From the NCBI GenBank assembly GCA_009363875.1, contig CM018680.1, positions 75,581,811 through 75,645,810 of the forward strand: a stretch of DNA of 64,000 bases. Reading direction: 5' to 3'. The stretch's first letter is position 1, and the number at the start of each line of letters is the position of its first letter. A model generated the notes under the pieces. The model was not told where the DNA came from and did not search any database. It worked only from the letters and a program-made list of their open reading frames with translations. This DNA is from Mikania micrantha. Lineage: Eukaryota > Streptophyta > Magnoliopsida > Asterales > Asteraceae. The position numbers and the translations under genes were made by a program. Of the stretch, positions 44,946 to 53,930 are shown piece after piece.

Positions 44946-46069
44946 TTATCTCTATATTTATTACGAATTTTATCCTTCTCCCGCTCGGCAATTTCGCGGT
45001 CGAGCCCGGTTAAGTGGTCGGTGTTGGTGAATAAAAGTTGTAACTCTACCAACCGTTGACGTTCCCGTTTTAATTCGTTAAAGTCACCGATTCGTTGAGA
45101 TAAGTGTTCTATTCCTTGGTTATAATCCGGGGTCGTTTGAGATGAAGAACCTCGTCTCGCCCTTGCTCGGTCGGTTTTTGCGCGATCTCTCCCGGTCGGA
45201 CGAGTCAAATCCTCTATCTCGTTGTCGTCGTCTTCTTCTTCTTCGTCGAGATCGTTTAGATTTATATTAACTCGAGCATCCGACGTGCCGGGGCTATCGG
45301 TTGACGATGCTTTTGATCGTTTTGAGGCCGACGATTGTACAGTTTCGAGTCGAATCCAGTTCGGAGATTTCCTCATAAGCTCCCAACTCCGTTGAAGCGA
45401 GAAGGGGGCGTTAAACTCCACCCGGTATTGATCTTCCGCTTCGAGCTCGATCATCGCGTCGCTTTGGCCGCTCCGACGAGTTTGCCATTTCTGGGAATAA
45501 ATCCCGTTGAACTTTCTAACCTTTAGGTTCATGTCACGCCATTTGCTAGAGAGCATATCGTTTGTACGATATTCCCCACGACCCATGGCTTGAAAAAATT
45601 GATTTCGGATTTTACTCCAAAAGTCCGGTCCTTTTTGGTTACGACCAACAATTGGATCTTCCGACACATCGATCCAAGCTTTTGTAAGTTGAAACTCTTC
45701 CTCCGTAGTCCATTTTTCTATACGGGATGAACCTCCCACAGCAGGTCCGGTATCCGCAGCTTGTTTCCTTCTGTGTCTACGCCTTTGTTTTGGTTGCGTG
45801 CTTGGACCGGCATTTGTAGTGGCTTGGGTCTCGGGTACAACTTCATCCTGAGATAATTGTCCAAACCCGTGCGGTTGTTAACTCGAACCATAATCGGCGA
45901 ATGTATAAAACCCTTGTGGGCTTGAATCAAAATTGGGTCGATAACAGTTTGAATCGAAAAAAGGATTTATTGGAGAAGGGCTAAAGACCCAATTAGGAGG
46001 TAGCGTGTTAGGGTTTCGGTTAGGTGGAGTGTTTGGGTTATAGTAATTTGGGTTTTGGTTGGGATCCAT
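44942..46069 (-). pseudogene. Harbinger Myb/SANT-like protein (ORF1 type), one in-frame stop
   Basis: From ATG 46069 (MDPNQNPNYYNP...) to 44942 the frame is open for 375 codons except for one TAA at 45878-45880 (codon 64). The N-terminus is Asn/Pro-rich. From about 45720 a Myb/SANT-like trihelix follows (segment WTTEEEFQLTKAWIDVSEDP, then FWSKIRNQF and SSKWRDMN), then a Ser-rich, acidic linker (DLDEEEEDDD) and a basic segment RPTGRDRAKTDRARARRG, with a coiled-coil C-terminus. Such proteins bind DNA and help the Harbinger transposase reach the nucleus and the ends; plant databases often mislabel them as glutathione S-transferase T3-like. The part after the stop (265 codons from ATG 45739) could still be made alone. 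Whether the stop is fixed or an allele is unknown. Confidence 0.75.
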
Positions 46070-46342
46070 GAAAATTATTTTTTTGGTTAAGAAAGTTTGA
46101 AATGTGAAGAGTGGGTATTTTTTTGTGATGAATGTTTGAAATATGAATTGTTTAAATAGGTAAAAAAAAAAATTTTTTTTCTTTTCCTTCCCCAACGGCT
46201 ACCTCCACGTCTCCCAACGCCCACGCCCGTTGCTCGACTCACGGGGAGGTTCTCACGCCCCTCTCACGCCCCTAGGGGGCGGTGTGCCACGCCCCTCCAC
46301 GCCTCACCCACGGCCACTCACCCGGCATACCCTGGAGTCTTA

Positions 46343-46640
46343 AAATGAGAATAATGGCAAATAGTAAGTCAGTGTTCTTGATTCTGCTAAAAAGGACGGA
46401 GGGCAGTTGGAAAAATTTAAGTTCATCACCAATTAATGGCAGGGCAGCATTCATTGTAAATGACAGTCATTGGGAGTTTTACTTTAATTTGACCCACCAC
46501 GTGCTTGAGGAAATGCTTCAACCAAAGTTAGAAGATTTTGATCCACTCCTTTTACCGCTATATCTATATAATGTGTACCTTGGGTAACTTCATCTGTTAT
46601 ATATTCTACGATTCTTGATCATTTTCTTGTTGGAGGGTTA
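46343..46640 (+). promoter_or_regulatory. Proximal promoter and 5' UTR of the glycine-rich gene
   Basis: A TATA box ctatataa lies at 46564-46571, 70 bp before the ATG, so transcription probably begins around 46595-46605. The region starts where the Harbinger element ends; the element may have displaced older promoter sequence. A 101-codon frame through this region (46282-46587) spans the element border and is not credible. Confidence 0.55.
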
Positions 46641-47480
46641 ATGGGGTTTCTTGTAGTACGAGGGTTCATTGTGGCGGTTGTGGTTTTAGTTGTTTTGGTT
46701 GGTGATCATGGTGTAGTTTTGGCAGATGGGGCTATGGGATTAAAAGATGTAGTTTTGGCAGATGGGGCTAAGGGATTAAAAGATGAGAAAGGTTTGTTGG
46801 GGAAGTTTAAACGTGGTTTTAGAGGGGGCTTAGGTGGGGGTATTGGAGGTGGTTTTGGCAATGGGGGAGGTATTGGTGGTGGGCTAGGTCACCATGGAGG
46901 TTTAGGAGGAGGCGGTGGGCTTGGTGGCGGTGGAGGACTTGGTGGTGGGATTGGTCACTATGGAGGTCTAGGAGGTGGTGTAGGTGGAGGTGGAGGACTA
47001 GGAGGTGGTGGAGGTGGAGGACTAGGTGGAGGGATTGGGCACAATGGAGGTCTAGGAGGTGGTGGTGGACTTGGTAGTGGTGGTGGACTTGGTGGCGGGA
47101 TTGGTCACACTGGAGGTCTTGGAGGTGGTGGTGGACTTGGTGGCGGGATTGGTCATAATGGAGGTTTAGGTCACCATGGAGGCTTGGGAGGCGGTGTTGG
47201 GTTAGGAGGGGGTGGCGGACTTGGGGGTGGTAGTGGACTTGGTGGAGGTGGTGGACTTGGCGGTGGAGGAGGGCTTGGAGGAGGAGGCGGGCTTGGTGGT
47301 GGAGGAGGGCTTGGAGGAGGAGGTGGGCTTGGTAGTGGAATAGGTGGTGGGAGTGGACTAGGAGGAGGAGGAGGTGGTGGTGGCGGTGGTGGTTTTGGAG
47401 GCGGTGGAGGCTTTGGAGTAGGAGGAGGTTTTGGAGGGGGCTTTGGGGGTGGTGGTGGATTCGGAGGTGGTGGTCATTAG
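46641..47480 (+). CDS. Glycine-rich secreted (cell wall) protein
   Basis: 279 codons, single exon. Residues 1-29 are a signal peptide: a run of Val/Leu/Ile (GFIVAVVVLVVLVG) with a cleavage region near VVLADG. A 12-residue unit VVLADGA(M/K)GLKD is repeated twice directly after it. A short basic stretch (KFKRGFRGG) follows, and from about residue 65 to the end the protein is mostly glycine in GGGLGGG, GGIGHNGG and GGFGGG repeats with scattered Leu, His and Phe. This is a classic structural glycine-rich protein of the plant cell wall. The repeat units differ at third codon positions, which argues for selection on the protein. TATA and spacing upstream are normal. Intact and likely functional. 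Repeat length could vary between individuals. Confidence 0.9.
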   Translation: MGFLVVRGFIVAVVVLVVLVGDHGVVLADGAMGLKDVVLADGAKGLKDEKGLLGKFKRGFRGGLGGGIGGGFGNGGGIGGGLGHHGGLGGGGGLGGGGGLGGGIGHYGGLGGGVGGGGGLGGGGGGGLGGGIGHNGGLGGGGGLGSGGGLGGGIGHTGGLGGGGGLGGGIGHNGGLGHHGGLGGGVGLGGGGGLGGGSGLGGGGGLGGGGGLGGGGGLGGGGGLGGGGGLGSGIGGGSGLGGGGGGGGGGGFGGGGGFGVGGGFGGGFGGGGGFGGGGH

Positions 47481-47777
47481 GACCACGCGTTATTACTCAA
47501 ATCATATCTACTCTTACACGCAATAGATGACTATTCAGTCATAATAACTCTCCTAAATTTCGCTTTTAATATTTTCACCTATTAGTATATATATGTTTAA
47601 CCAGATCGACTGCTTTCTTGGCATGTCGAGATGTTTCATGTACTATTAACTCAACCTCAATAGTAAGCATTGTTGTCATTATTCTATGTTTTATTACACT
47701 TAAATGCTTCCCTTTTGAGAGAATGCTATCATTTATTCATTCTTAACCATTCAAGTACTCACCTAAAAATGATGTGG
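47481..47777 (+). other. 3' flank of the glycine-rich gene
   Basis: Contains the 3' untranslated region and probable polyadenylation zone (AT-rich, ttttaatatt near 47563, tttattacac near 47690). No other gene. Confidence 0.5.
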
Positions 47778-47785
47778 GTTGAATG

Positions 47786-48208
47786 CAGGGCCGGTCTAAC
47801 GAGCCAACCAACTCATGCAAGGCCTTTAAATTTTTTCTATATGTAGCGAGATGATTTTGGTATGTGGGTTTTTTTAGTTTGTTAGTTCTGTAAAATATAT
47901 GAAACACAGCAAATGCCCACATATAACCTTCTAATATTCAATTGAAAAATGTTTTTTTTTTTTAATTATTATGAATATTTTATTAAAAAAATTGCATTTA
48001 AAAAAAACTAGAAAATAATAAAAATCTAAACATTTTATACATGTAAATAGACACAATGTTTTTTAAGTACACCATATATAAACTTTTAGTTTATTATTTT
48101 CGATCTCAAGCCTAGATAAAAGTAATGGAAATTTTAACGTAACTATTAGCGAATGATCCAAACTTTTTATTACACTTACGACATTCAAAAATGAATAAAA
48201 CGACCCTG
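47786..48208. mobile_element. hAT-type MITE with cagggccgg terminus
   Basis: 423 bp; ends cagggccggtc and the inverse of cagggtcgttt. Flanked by the perfect 8-bp duplication gttgaatg at 47778-47785 and 48209-48216. Interior AT-rich, non-coding. The terminus resembles that of 40790-41137. Confidence 0.85.
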
Positions 48209-48216
48209 GTTGAATG

Positions 48217-49090
48217 CATTGCTAAGTATACATGGTTGCTACTTGTTTGAACATATTGGTTTCACACACTGGAAGCAATATAATGGCCAAAACAAATATA
48301 AATTTTGTGCCTAGAATAGAGCTAGGACAAGTGCTAAAATCCATGAGTATTAATTATTTGTGAATCATGATACCAAAAAGGAGAAGTCTCATTTGATAGG
48401 ATTTCTGACCATGCCATGTCCACATTACCACCAGACTTACCCCACCCTTTTGTATCTATTCTTTTGGTTGTGTAATAAATATTCAACTTTTGCTACTAAT
48501 ATTTATACTTTATTTTGTCTTGAAATTCGAATACAATATTTGTTAATTCAATTTTTCAAAGCGTGGTACATGCGCAAATTAAAATTTTAATAAATTAAAT
48601 GATATGTTCGAATATATTAATGCTATACATAACCAAATGGACTAATCGGATTATACTAATTAGTTGTTAGATATCATTATCTTTATGAAATAATATATAT
48701 TTTCATTCTTTCAAATTCAACAAATTTTGCAAGATATAAAAAGAATTGGAGAATTGTTTCTTGGATTTTAAAGAATTGAAAAAAAGTAATATCACAATAC
48801 AAAAATCAGCCTAATACAATATTTATATTAAGAAAATGTTGTATTAACTGAAGTTGCATTAGATCTAATGCAATTTTTTTTTTAATAATACAACATTTTT
48901 CCTAATGAAACATTTTTAAATGCAACGCTTTAAAAAAAGTTCATTATGTAATAAAAAGATTGCATTAGTCTAATGCAATTTCAGCTAATGCACATATTTG
49001 CAACCTTTTGAGGCAAAAAATGTTGCATTAGGCTAATTTTATAGTATTGTTTTTACAAGATTAGTGTTAGGGTGTGAGAGGTAGGTATAA
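48217..49090. other. Intergenic DNA with ttgcattag palindromes
   Basis: No gene. A perfect 20-bp palindrome ttgcattagatctaatgcaa lies near 48855-48874, and a near-copy attgcattagtctaatgcaa near 48959. A third half-site gttgcattaggctaat is near 49022. They sit in an AT-rich 250-bp block (about 48780-49045) that may be a small unclassified inverted-repeat element. Confidence 0.5.
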
Positions 49091-49316
49091 GAGCTGTTTG
49101 ATAAGCATTTAATTGTCGTTAACTGATTACCTCTTAAAAGTTCATAATCTTTGAATGGTTAAGATGTAATCTTAAATCTGAATGGTTAAAAGACTGCATT
49201 TTAATATTACATCTTAACCATTCAAATCTAATGTTACATCTTAATCATTAAGCTAGAGCCTATGAACCATTAAAATGTATCATATTAATGACCATTAATT
49301 GGTTACCAAACAATCC
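49091..49316. mobile_element. Foldback MITE between the two host genes
   Basis: Starts gagctgtttgataagca and ends tggttaccaaacaatcc, roughly inverted. Inner inverted words aatggttaagatgtaa and ttacatcttaaccatt form long arms. Terminus and size recall Tourist-like PIF/Harbinger MITEs, but the target duplication is unclear. No ORF. Confidence 0.55.
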
Positions 49317-49577
49317 TATAGTTTAATTTAATTATACACCACAAGTATCTTCCATAGTTTAATTATACACCCCTTGAACATGTTTTCAGAATCTATAGCA
49401 AAATAACGGGGCAATAATTTTATTTTCTTGAAACTAGTGAATTAATAACATGAAAATGAAACTCAATTATCATTACACAAATAACAAACCAAAAACCAAT
49501 TAAACATTTAAACAATATTAAGTCCCATAGTATATACCAAGCAAAATATATAGTACATTCATATTCCCTTCATAAAC

Positions 49578-49811
49578 TTACCTGTTGGATTCTGGGTTTG
49601 GACCACTGGGAACTTCATGAGCAGCTGCATGAAACTCTGCATGAGTGGCTGCACCGGTGGTGACATTCATGACGGTTTCATGCGGTCGAGAATGCTTCAA
49701 CATCCGCCTTACTCGCGTCGAACTGGTGGATTCAAGAGGATGAACAAAGAGGGGAAAAACAAGAAGGAAGCAAACAAAGAGAAGAAGCTTCTTGCTAATT
49801 ACTTCTGCCAT
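49578..49811 (-). CDS. TDIF-like CLE peptide precursor
   Basis: 77 codons, minus strand. I choose ATG 49811 (MAEVISKK...) because it places a signal peptide at the N-terminus: a Lys-containing start, then LLLFVCFLLVFPLFV. An upstream in-frame ATG at 49889 would bury it. A variable region follows, and the protein ends HEVPSGPNPESNR. This is the 12-residue CLE motif of the TDIF group (CLE41/CLE44 type, HEVPSGPNPISN) with Glu instead of Ile at position 10. TDIF peptides are secreted, proline-hydroxylated signals read by the receptor kinase PXY/TDR; they keep vascular stem cells dividing and block xylem differentiation. Length and layout are normal for CLE precursors. The Glu substitution may change receptor preference. 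No intron is needed. Confidence 0.88.
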   Translation of the reverse strand: MAEVISKKLLLFVCFLLVFPLFVHPLESTSSTRVRRMLKHSRPHETVMNVTTGAATHAEFHAAAHEVPSGPNPESNR

Positions 49812-50811
49812 GAAAATTTGAAGACAAACAAGAAGATATAGTTGTGAAAACCTGCTGTAACACCCCCCAAGTAGTATGCAAAAGATCAATATCCATGAAC
49901 CAATTGAACAAACCCTTGAAATAAGAAAATTAAGGTTTCTGATTAGGGTTCATATTTGGATCAACAAAAGGATTCTTTAAAATCTTGACATATTAATATA
50001 GCCAAAAAGATGATGCTTCTTTTGATGAAAACAAAGCTTCAGTTGCAGTTTGCTTTGCTGTGTGACTTTTTGAAGTTTTGTTGGTGATATGAAGAGCTTC
50101 TCAATCAGTAAGTAAATGACTATAATACCCTTTGTTTTGTTGTTAAGTTACAATGAAGTCTCCTACTCTCTGAACTCTGATTAGACTAATCGCCTATACA
50201 TGGCTCCTATGTTGGGGCCATAGCTTTTATACATTCAAATAGATCTACTTCACTATTATTCAAATGTTTAAAAAGATAAATATCGGGGATATTTACGATA
50301 AGTCTATAAAAGTAACGTGAGTATGAAATTTTATCAAGGGTAATTATATACCAGAAAGAAAGACGTAAAGCGTAAAGTTGGTTGTTCTTGACATCATATA
50401 CATTGAGGTTTGAAAGTGTTTAGCGAATGAAGGAGTTTATTGATCAACAATATTGTTTAATGATATATTAAAAACTAAAAAAATGCACATCATTAAAGAA
50501 AGTAGACATGTAGTTTCATTATACAAAAACAAACAAGCTAGACACTCAATGTTGCAGTAATTATACATGTGTTAATTAAGCTCCAAATGCGTCCTACAAA
50601 ATTGTAGGAAACAAAATTTAGATTAATTAGAATTTGACGAGAAACATAGGTAAGTGTGAACCAATTTTGATTAATGAAGGAAAATTCACTACAATGGTGA
50701 TATAGATTTTGAGGAGTTTAGTGAAATAGAATGGGTATCGAGTAGAAGTGAGTTAAATATGTTATTCATTGACCATATAATGCTAATAGTATTGTGATGC
50801 GTCGAGCACAA
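49812..50811 (-). other. Upstream region of the CLE gene
   Basis: The promoter must lie here, since the gene reads leftward. About 49860-50130 is mixed-sequence DNA unlike the flanking repeats and may hold the leader and core promoter. I could not fix a TATA box. No other gene is seen to 50811. Confidence 0.4.
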
Positions 50812-50825
50812 TTAGGGATTGTGTT

Positions 50826-51058
50826 ACCAAAGTGGCTTTGTCCTAGCGGTACCTCATGTCTTTTCAAATGTAAGGTCATGGGTTCAAAGCCCTCCCAATA
50901 CGAAATAGGGGTTCTTGAGAGGTCAAGAGGTTTTCTGGCGCGGTTTCCTACTGGGGTGGTGGCGGGGTCTCAACGGAGGTCATGGTAACTAGACCTTGGT
51001 GACGTGGACTGAAAATCAGTGGTTCACACGTTAAGATCAAATGTCGTTCAAAAAAAAT
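50826..51058 (+). mobile_element. tRNA-derived SINE, full length, with 14-bp target duplication
   Basis: 233 bp flanked by perfect 14-bp repeats ttagggattgtgtt (50812-50825 and 51059-51072). The head has A-box-like gtcctagcggtacc and B-box-like gtcatgggttcaaagcc sequence, the internal pol III promoter inherited from a tRNA. The tail ends gtcgttcaaaaaaaa. Members of the same family are at 63483-63710 and, truncated, about 52150-52338. SINEs have no genes and are copied by LINE enzymes. Confidence 0.9.
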
Positions 51059-51072
51059 TTAGGGATTGTGTT

Positions 51073-52125
51073 GATAGAGATGGGTTTTTATGAAATATAT
51101 ATAGAGGTAATTGTGGTTAAACACTTGTCAACTGCACTAGATTGGTAAAAAATAATTAGGTTTATACTCATTATGGTAAATATTTTTGCAACTACACTAA
51201 TTGGTAGATAGATAATCAAATTCAAAACAAAAAATTATGTATATTCTGGTACCTGTACCGATTCGAGAATTTTCGATATTTTACCGGCACCTTTGGTACC
51301 AATAACAAAATATGAGAATATCAAGCACGTTACCGGTACCGAATCTACTGGTACGATATTGGTATTTGGTGGTAAAATCTCTATCTCCAGTCCCAACACA
51401 AAATTATTATCTCTAAAAGTCGATTCATAATTCTGTTTCAAATGTTAAAGAGTACTTTACATAATTTTTTTTTAAAATTTTTGCACATTTTTAATACATA
51501 CAAATGGCCATACGTGTATATTTGCATAAAAATTTTCTTTGTATATTATTTACTACTCTAAAAGTTATCAGATTATGAAATAATTTTACTCACTTTTTCC
51601 AAAATATATAATATATAATAAAAAAATAACAATATGTCACGTGACGTCATTCTAGTTTATAAACATCAGGTTTGTCATTTGACATCTTGTTTAAACTATA
51701 CATATGTCATAAATGATAAATTTAAAATAAATTTCATTTAATACAAATAAGTAAAACTTCAAACTTATAAACAAAATTAATATTCAATTTCTTTCAATAT
51801 CATATTAACAAAAATCCAATAATTTCAACTTTCTATTTTAAGTCAATAATTTTGAAAATTTTAAATTTTAAATCTCATTTGTATTATTTAAAGAGTTATT
51901 TAGAAATTTATAAAATGTCCTTTTTTTCTCTCTTTTTTGAAGATGTTAAAAATTATTTGTTATTTGTGTGTGTGTGTAATATATATATTTATTAGTGATT
52001 GTTTTGTAATGCTTATTTTTATACAACTCTATATAATACACATGTTAATAGCCTAGTTTATAAATAAAAGAAATGGAAAGAATGGAGAGAAAAATAAAGG
52101 AAAAGGAAAAGACAATATTTTATTT
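51073..52125. other. Intergenic DNA, no gene seen
   Basis: About 51235-51400 is a degenerate block of ggtaccg words. The rest is AT-rich, with a TG microsatellite at about 51967-51978. Nothing coding. Confidence 0.55.
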
Positions 52126-52338
52126 CATGTTCATGAAGAGAAAATAAAGGTTTTCTATGAGGTTTCTTCCTGAGGTGAGTTTTTTTCATGTTCATGAAGA
52201 GAAAATAAAGGTTTTTCTATAAGGTTTCCTCCTGAGGTGGCTGTGGAGGTTCATGGGAGGTCCATGTAACTAGATCTTGGTAACATGGCCTGAAAACAGT
52301 GGGCTCATACGATTAAGACATTCGCCGTTCAAAAAAAA
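52126..52338 (+). mobile_element. 5'-truncated SINE with a tandem duplication
   Basis: The 3' part matches the SINE at 63483 (gtaactagatcttggtaaca, then cattcgccgttcaaaaaaaa). The pol III head is absent. Instead a block containing catgttcatgaagagaaaat plus aaaggttt...ctat is repeated in tandem (about 52126-52178 and 52186-52236), joining flanking DNA to the SINE middle twice. Confidence 0.65.
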
Positions 52339-53200
52339 GATATACATGTGTCTTGGGTTACTTTTTGACTTTTCTATTAGAGGTTTCGGTTTGAATTCAG
52401 GCTGAGGCATATATGTTGAGACAATGTCAGTGAGTGTACGCAGTTGTGAGATTCCTCCTGAATTAGGCCCTGACATATTTCCTAGAGCGTCAAATTCGAA
52501 AGCACAGTTGAAATCTCATCTTGAGAGTCTTTATACCAAGTTGTTAAAAAAAGTGCATTTAAAAATTAAAAGAAATAATAATGTCTTTTTTGCAACGATA
52601 TCCGTGCCCGACTATATGAACGTATGCTTTTTTTCTCATGAATCGGGACAAAGGAAACGCTCTCAAGTTGTCTTAATTAGAAAGAAGATGTGGAAAACTA
52701 TTATGTCTTACCTCTTTATATGTTTGGCATCTTTTGCATGTACGTTTTCACATTAATGAGTCTCAGAAAACTATAAATTATTATAATTTTAGTTTTCTAG
52801 TAGTATTGGTTAATATTTTCGTTATTTTGTCATTTATACACAAAGGTTATAAATCATCATGTGTCACCATAATTCATGGAATAAAAAAATCCTATTAATT
52901 AATGGGATTGCCTTCCTAAATCCATCTTGGTTTATCAAAAAAAAATTATTTAAAGTTGTATCTAACAAACTAAACTGATTATCTCATATTTTCTTGCAAT
53001 CTAAATCGATCATATGCATATGGCCTACGTGGAAAGTATACAAATTATCATAATCCTTGATTTATCACAACAATTCATGGACTAAAAGGAAATAAAAAGG
53101 GAAAAAGAAAGAAAAATACGGCATTTAAGGCAGATTTTGATAAAAAAAAAAAATTGACAAGTTTCTAACCCATTCTCTTAAATGTGAACAACAACCTTAC
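52339..53200. other. Intergenic DNA, no gene seen
   Basis: A 110-codon frame at 52424-52756 has no domain, signal or codon pattern I recognise and crosses AT-rich DNA; I do not call it. Confidence 0.5.
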
Positions 53201-53410
53201 CCAGTATATTCCTACTTTTCAGTAAGATCTGGGAGGAAGGATAAATACAAACCTTACCCCTATCCCAAATAGAATAGAGAGGCTGCTCCGAAAGAGTCCC
53301 CGGCTCAAAGTTATCGTTTGAAGTTGATCATCCCAATGATTTTCACATTATTTTCACAAAATAATTAAAATAACGTTAAAATTAGTGCACTTTTACTTTT
53401 GTCCCTTAAG
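53201..53410. repeat. SINE-like dispersed repeat G, copy 1
   Basis: Contains accttacccctatccc, then gagaggctgctccgaaag, then ccccggctcaaag, in the same order as at 59611-59830, 60075-60250 and, partly, 61682-61795. The family with a gagaggctg(t/c)t core is widespread in angiosperms and SINE-like in size. I do not assign a family name. Confidence 0.6.
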
Positions 53411-53629
53411 GGCCCACACATATATACATTCTCTTAAATGAGACACTTACCTAAAACATACTTTTAAAAAGGGTTAAATATGGTTTATTCAAAAAACCAA
53501 AATTGTTAGAGTTAAAGTGTTGTTGTTCTTCTTGAAATTAAGAGTTTGAATCACGTTAAAAACATATTTGATATAAAAAATGGTTGTTCAAAAATAATAC
53601 CATCCATGTTTTTGGTTGCGGGTCTAAGT

Positions 53630-53826
53630 TGTTGGAAGTGTTTTGTAATTCCAAGAGTATTTGAGGGGCTGTTTTGTAATATTTCATTTTCTGTTAATCC
53701 TGTTTAGCTTGTTAGTTAGTTTGTTAATCGCATATAAGAATAAGCTGTAATTGTGGTTTAGTAGTTCTAATTCAATTACCAAAAAGCATTTCTCTAGATT
53801 CATATTAGTTCTTGGTACCTGTTTCA
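53630..53826 (+). repeat. Ty1/Copia 5' LTR (197 bp)
   Basis: Starts tgttggaagtg and ends tacctgtttca, two bases before the primer binding site tggtatcagagc (53829-53840). Short LTRs are usual in copia elements. No matching 3' LTR is found in the window. Confidence 0.8.
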
Positions 53827-53828
53827 TT

Positions 53829-53840
53829 TGGTATCAGAGC
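53829..53840 (+). promoter_or_regulatory. Copia primer binding site
   Basis: tggtatcagagc, complementary to the 3' end of initiator tRNA-Met, two bases after the LTR end. Confidence 0.88.
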
Positions 53841-53930
53841 TTCTTTAGGGTTTGAGATCGAGAGAGAAGAATCCGAAGGACTGGAAGCTTTGCTCGTGAC
53901 TTTTGGTAGACGCACTTGCGAAGGACTGCA

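Larger units (their letters stand above)
44681..46339 (-). mobile_element. PIF/Harbinger derivative carrying a Myb-like ORF
   Basis: The ends are gactattgggtgtgcc and the inverse of gactccagggtatgcc (12 of 16 positions match), flanked by TTA at 44678-44680 and 46340-46342. A 3-bp TTA duplication is diagnostic for PIF/Harbinger. The element holds the Myb/SANT-like ORF on the minus strand but no DDE transposase, so it depends on a relative. It inserted 302 bp upstream of the glycine-rich protein gene start, in its proximal promoter. A related short MITE with the same kind of terminus is at 61384. Confidence 0.78.

Noticed and set aside
46282..46587. 101-codon frame before the glycine-rich gene
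   Set aside because: It crosses the Harbinger element border and the TATA box; chance frame.
49578..49889. Longer CLE start at 49889
   Set aside because: It would add 26 residues before the signal peptide; the ATG at 49811 gives a normal secreted precursor.
50826..51058. Functional tRNA gene suggested by A and B boxes
   Set aside because: No cloverleaf can be built; size, A-tail and target duplication show a SINE. The same applies at 62199 and 63483.
52424..52756. 110-codon frame
   Set aside because: No recognisable domain, AT-rich 3' half, repeats on one side; insufficient support.
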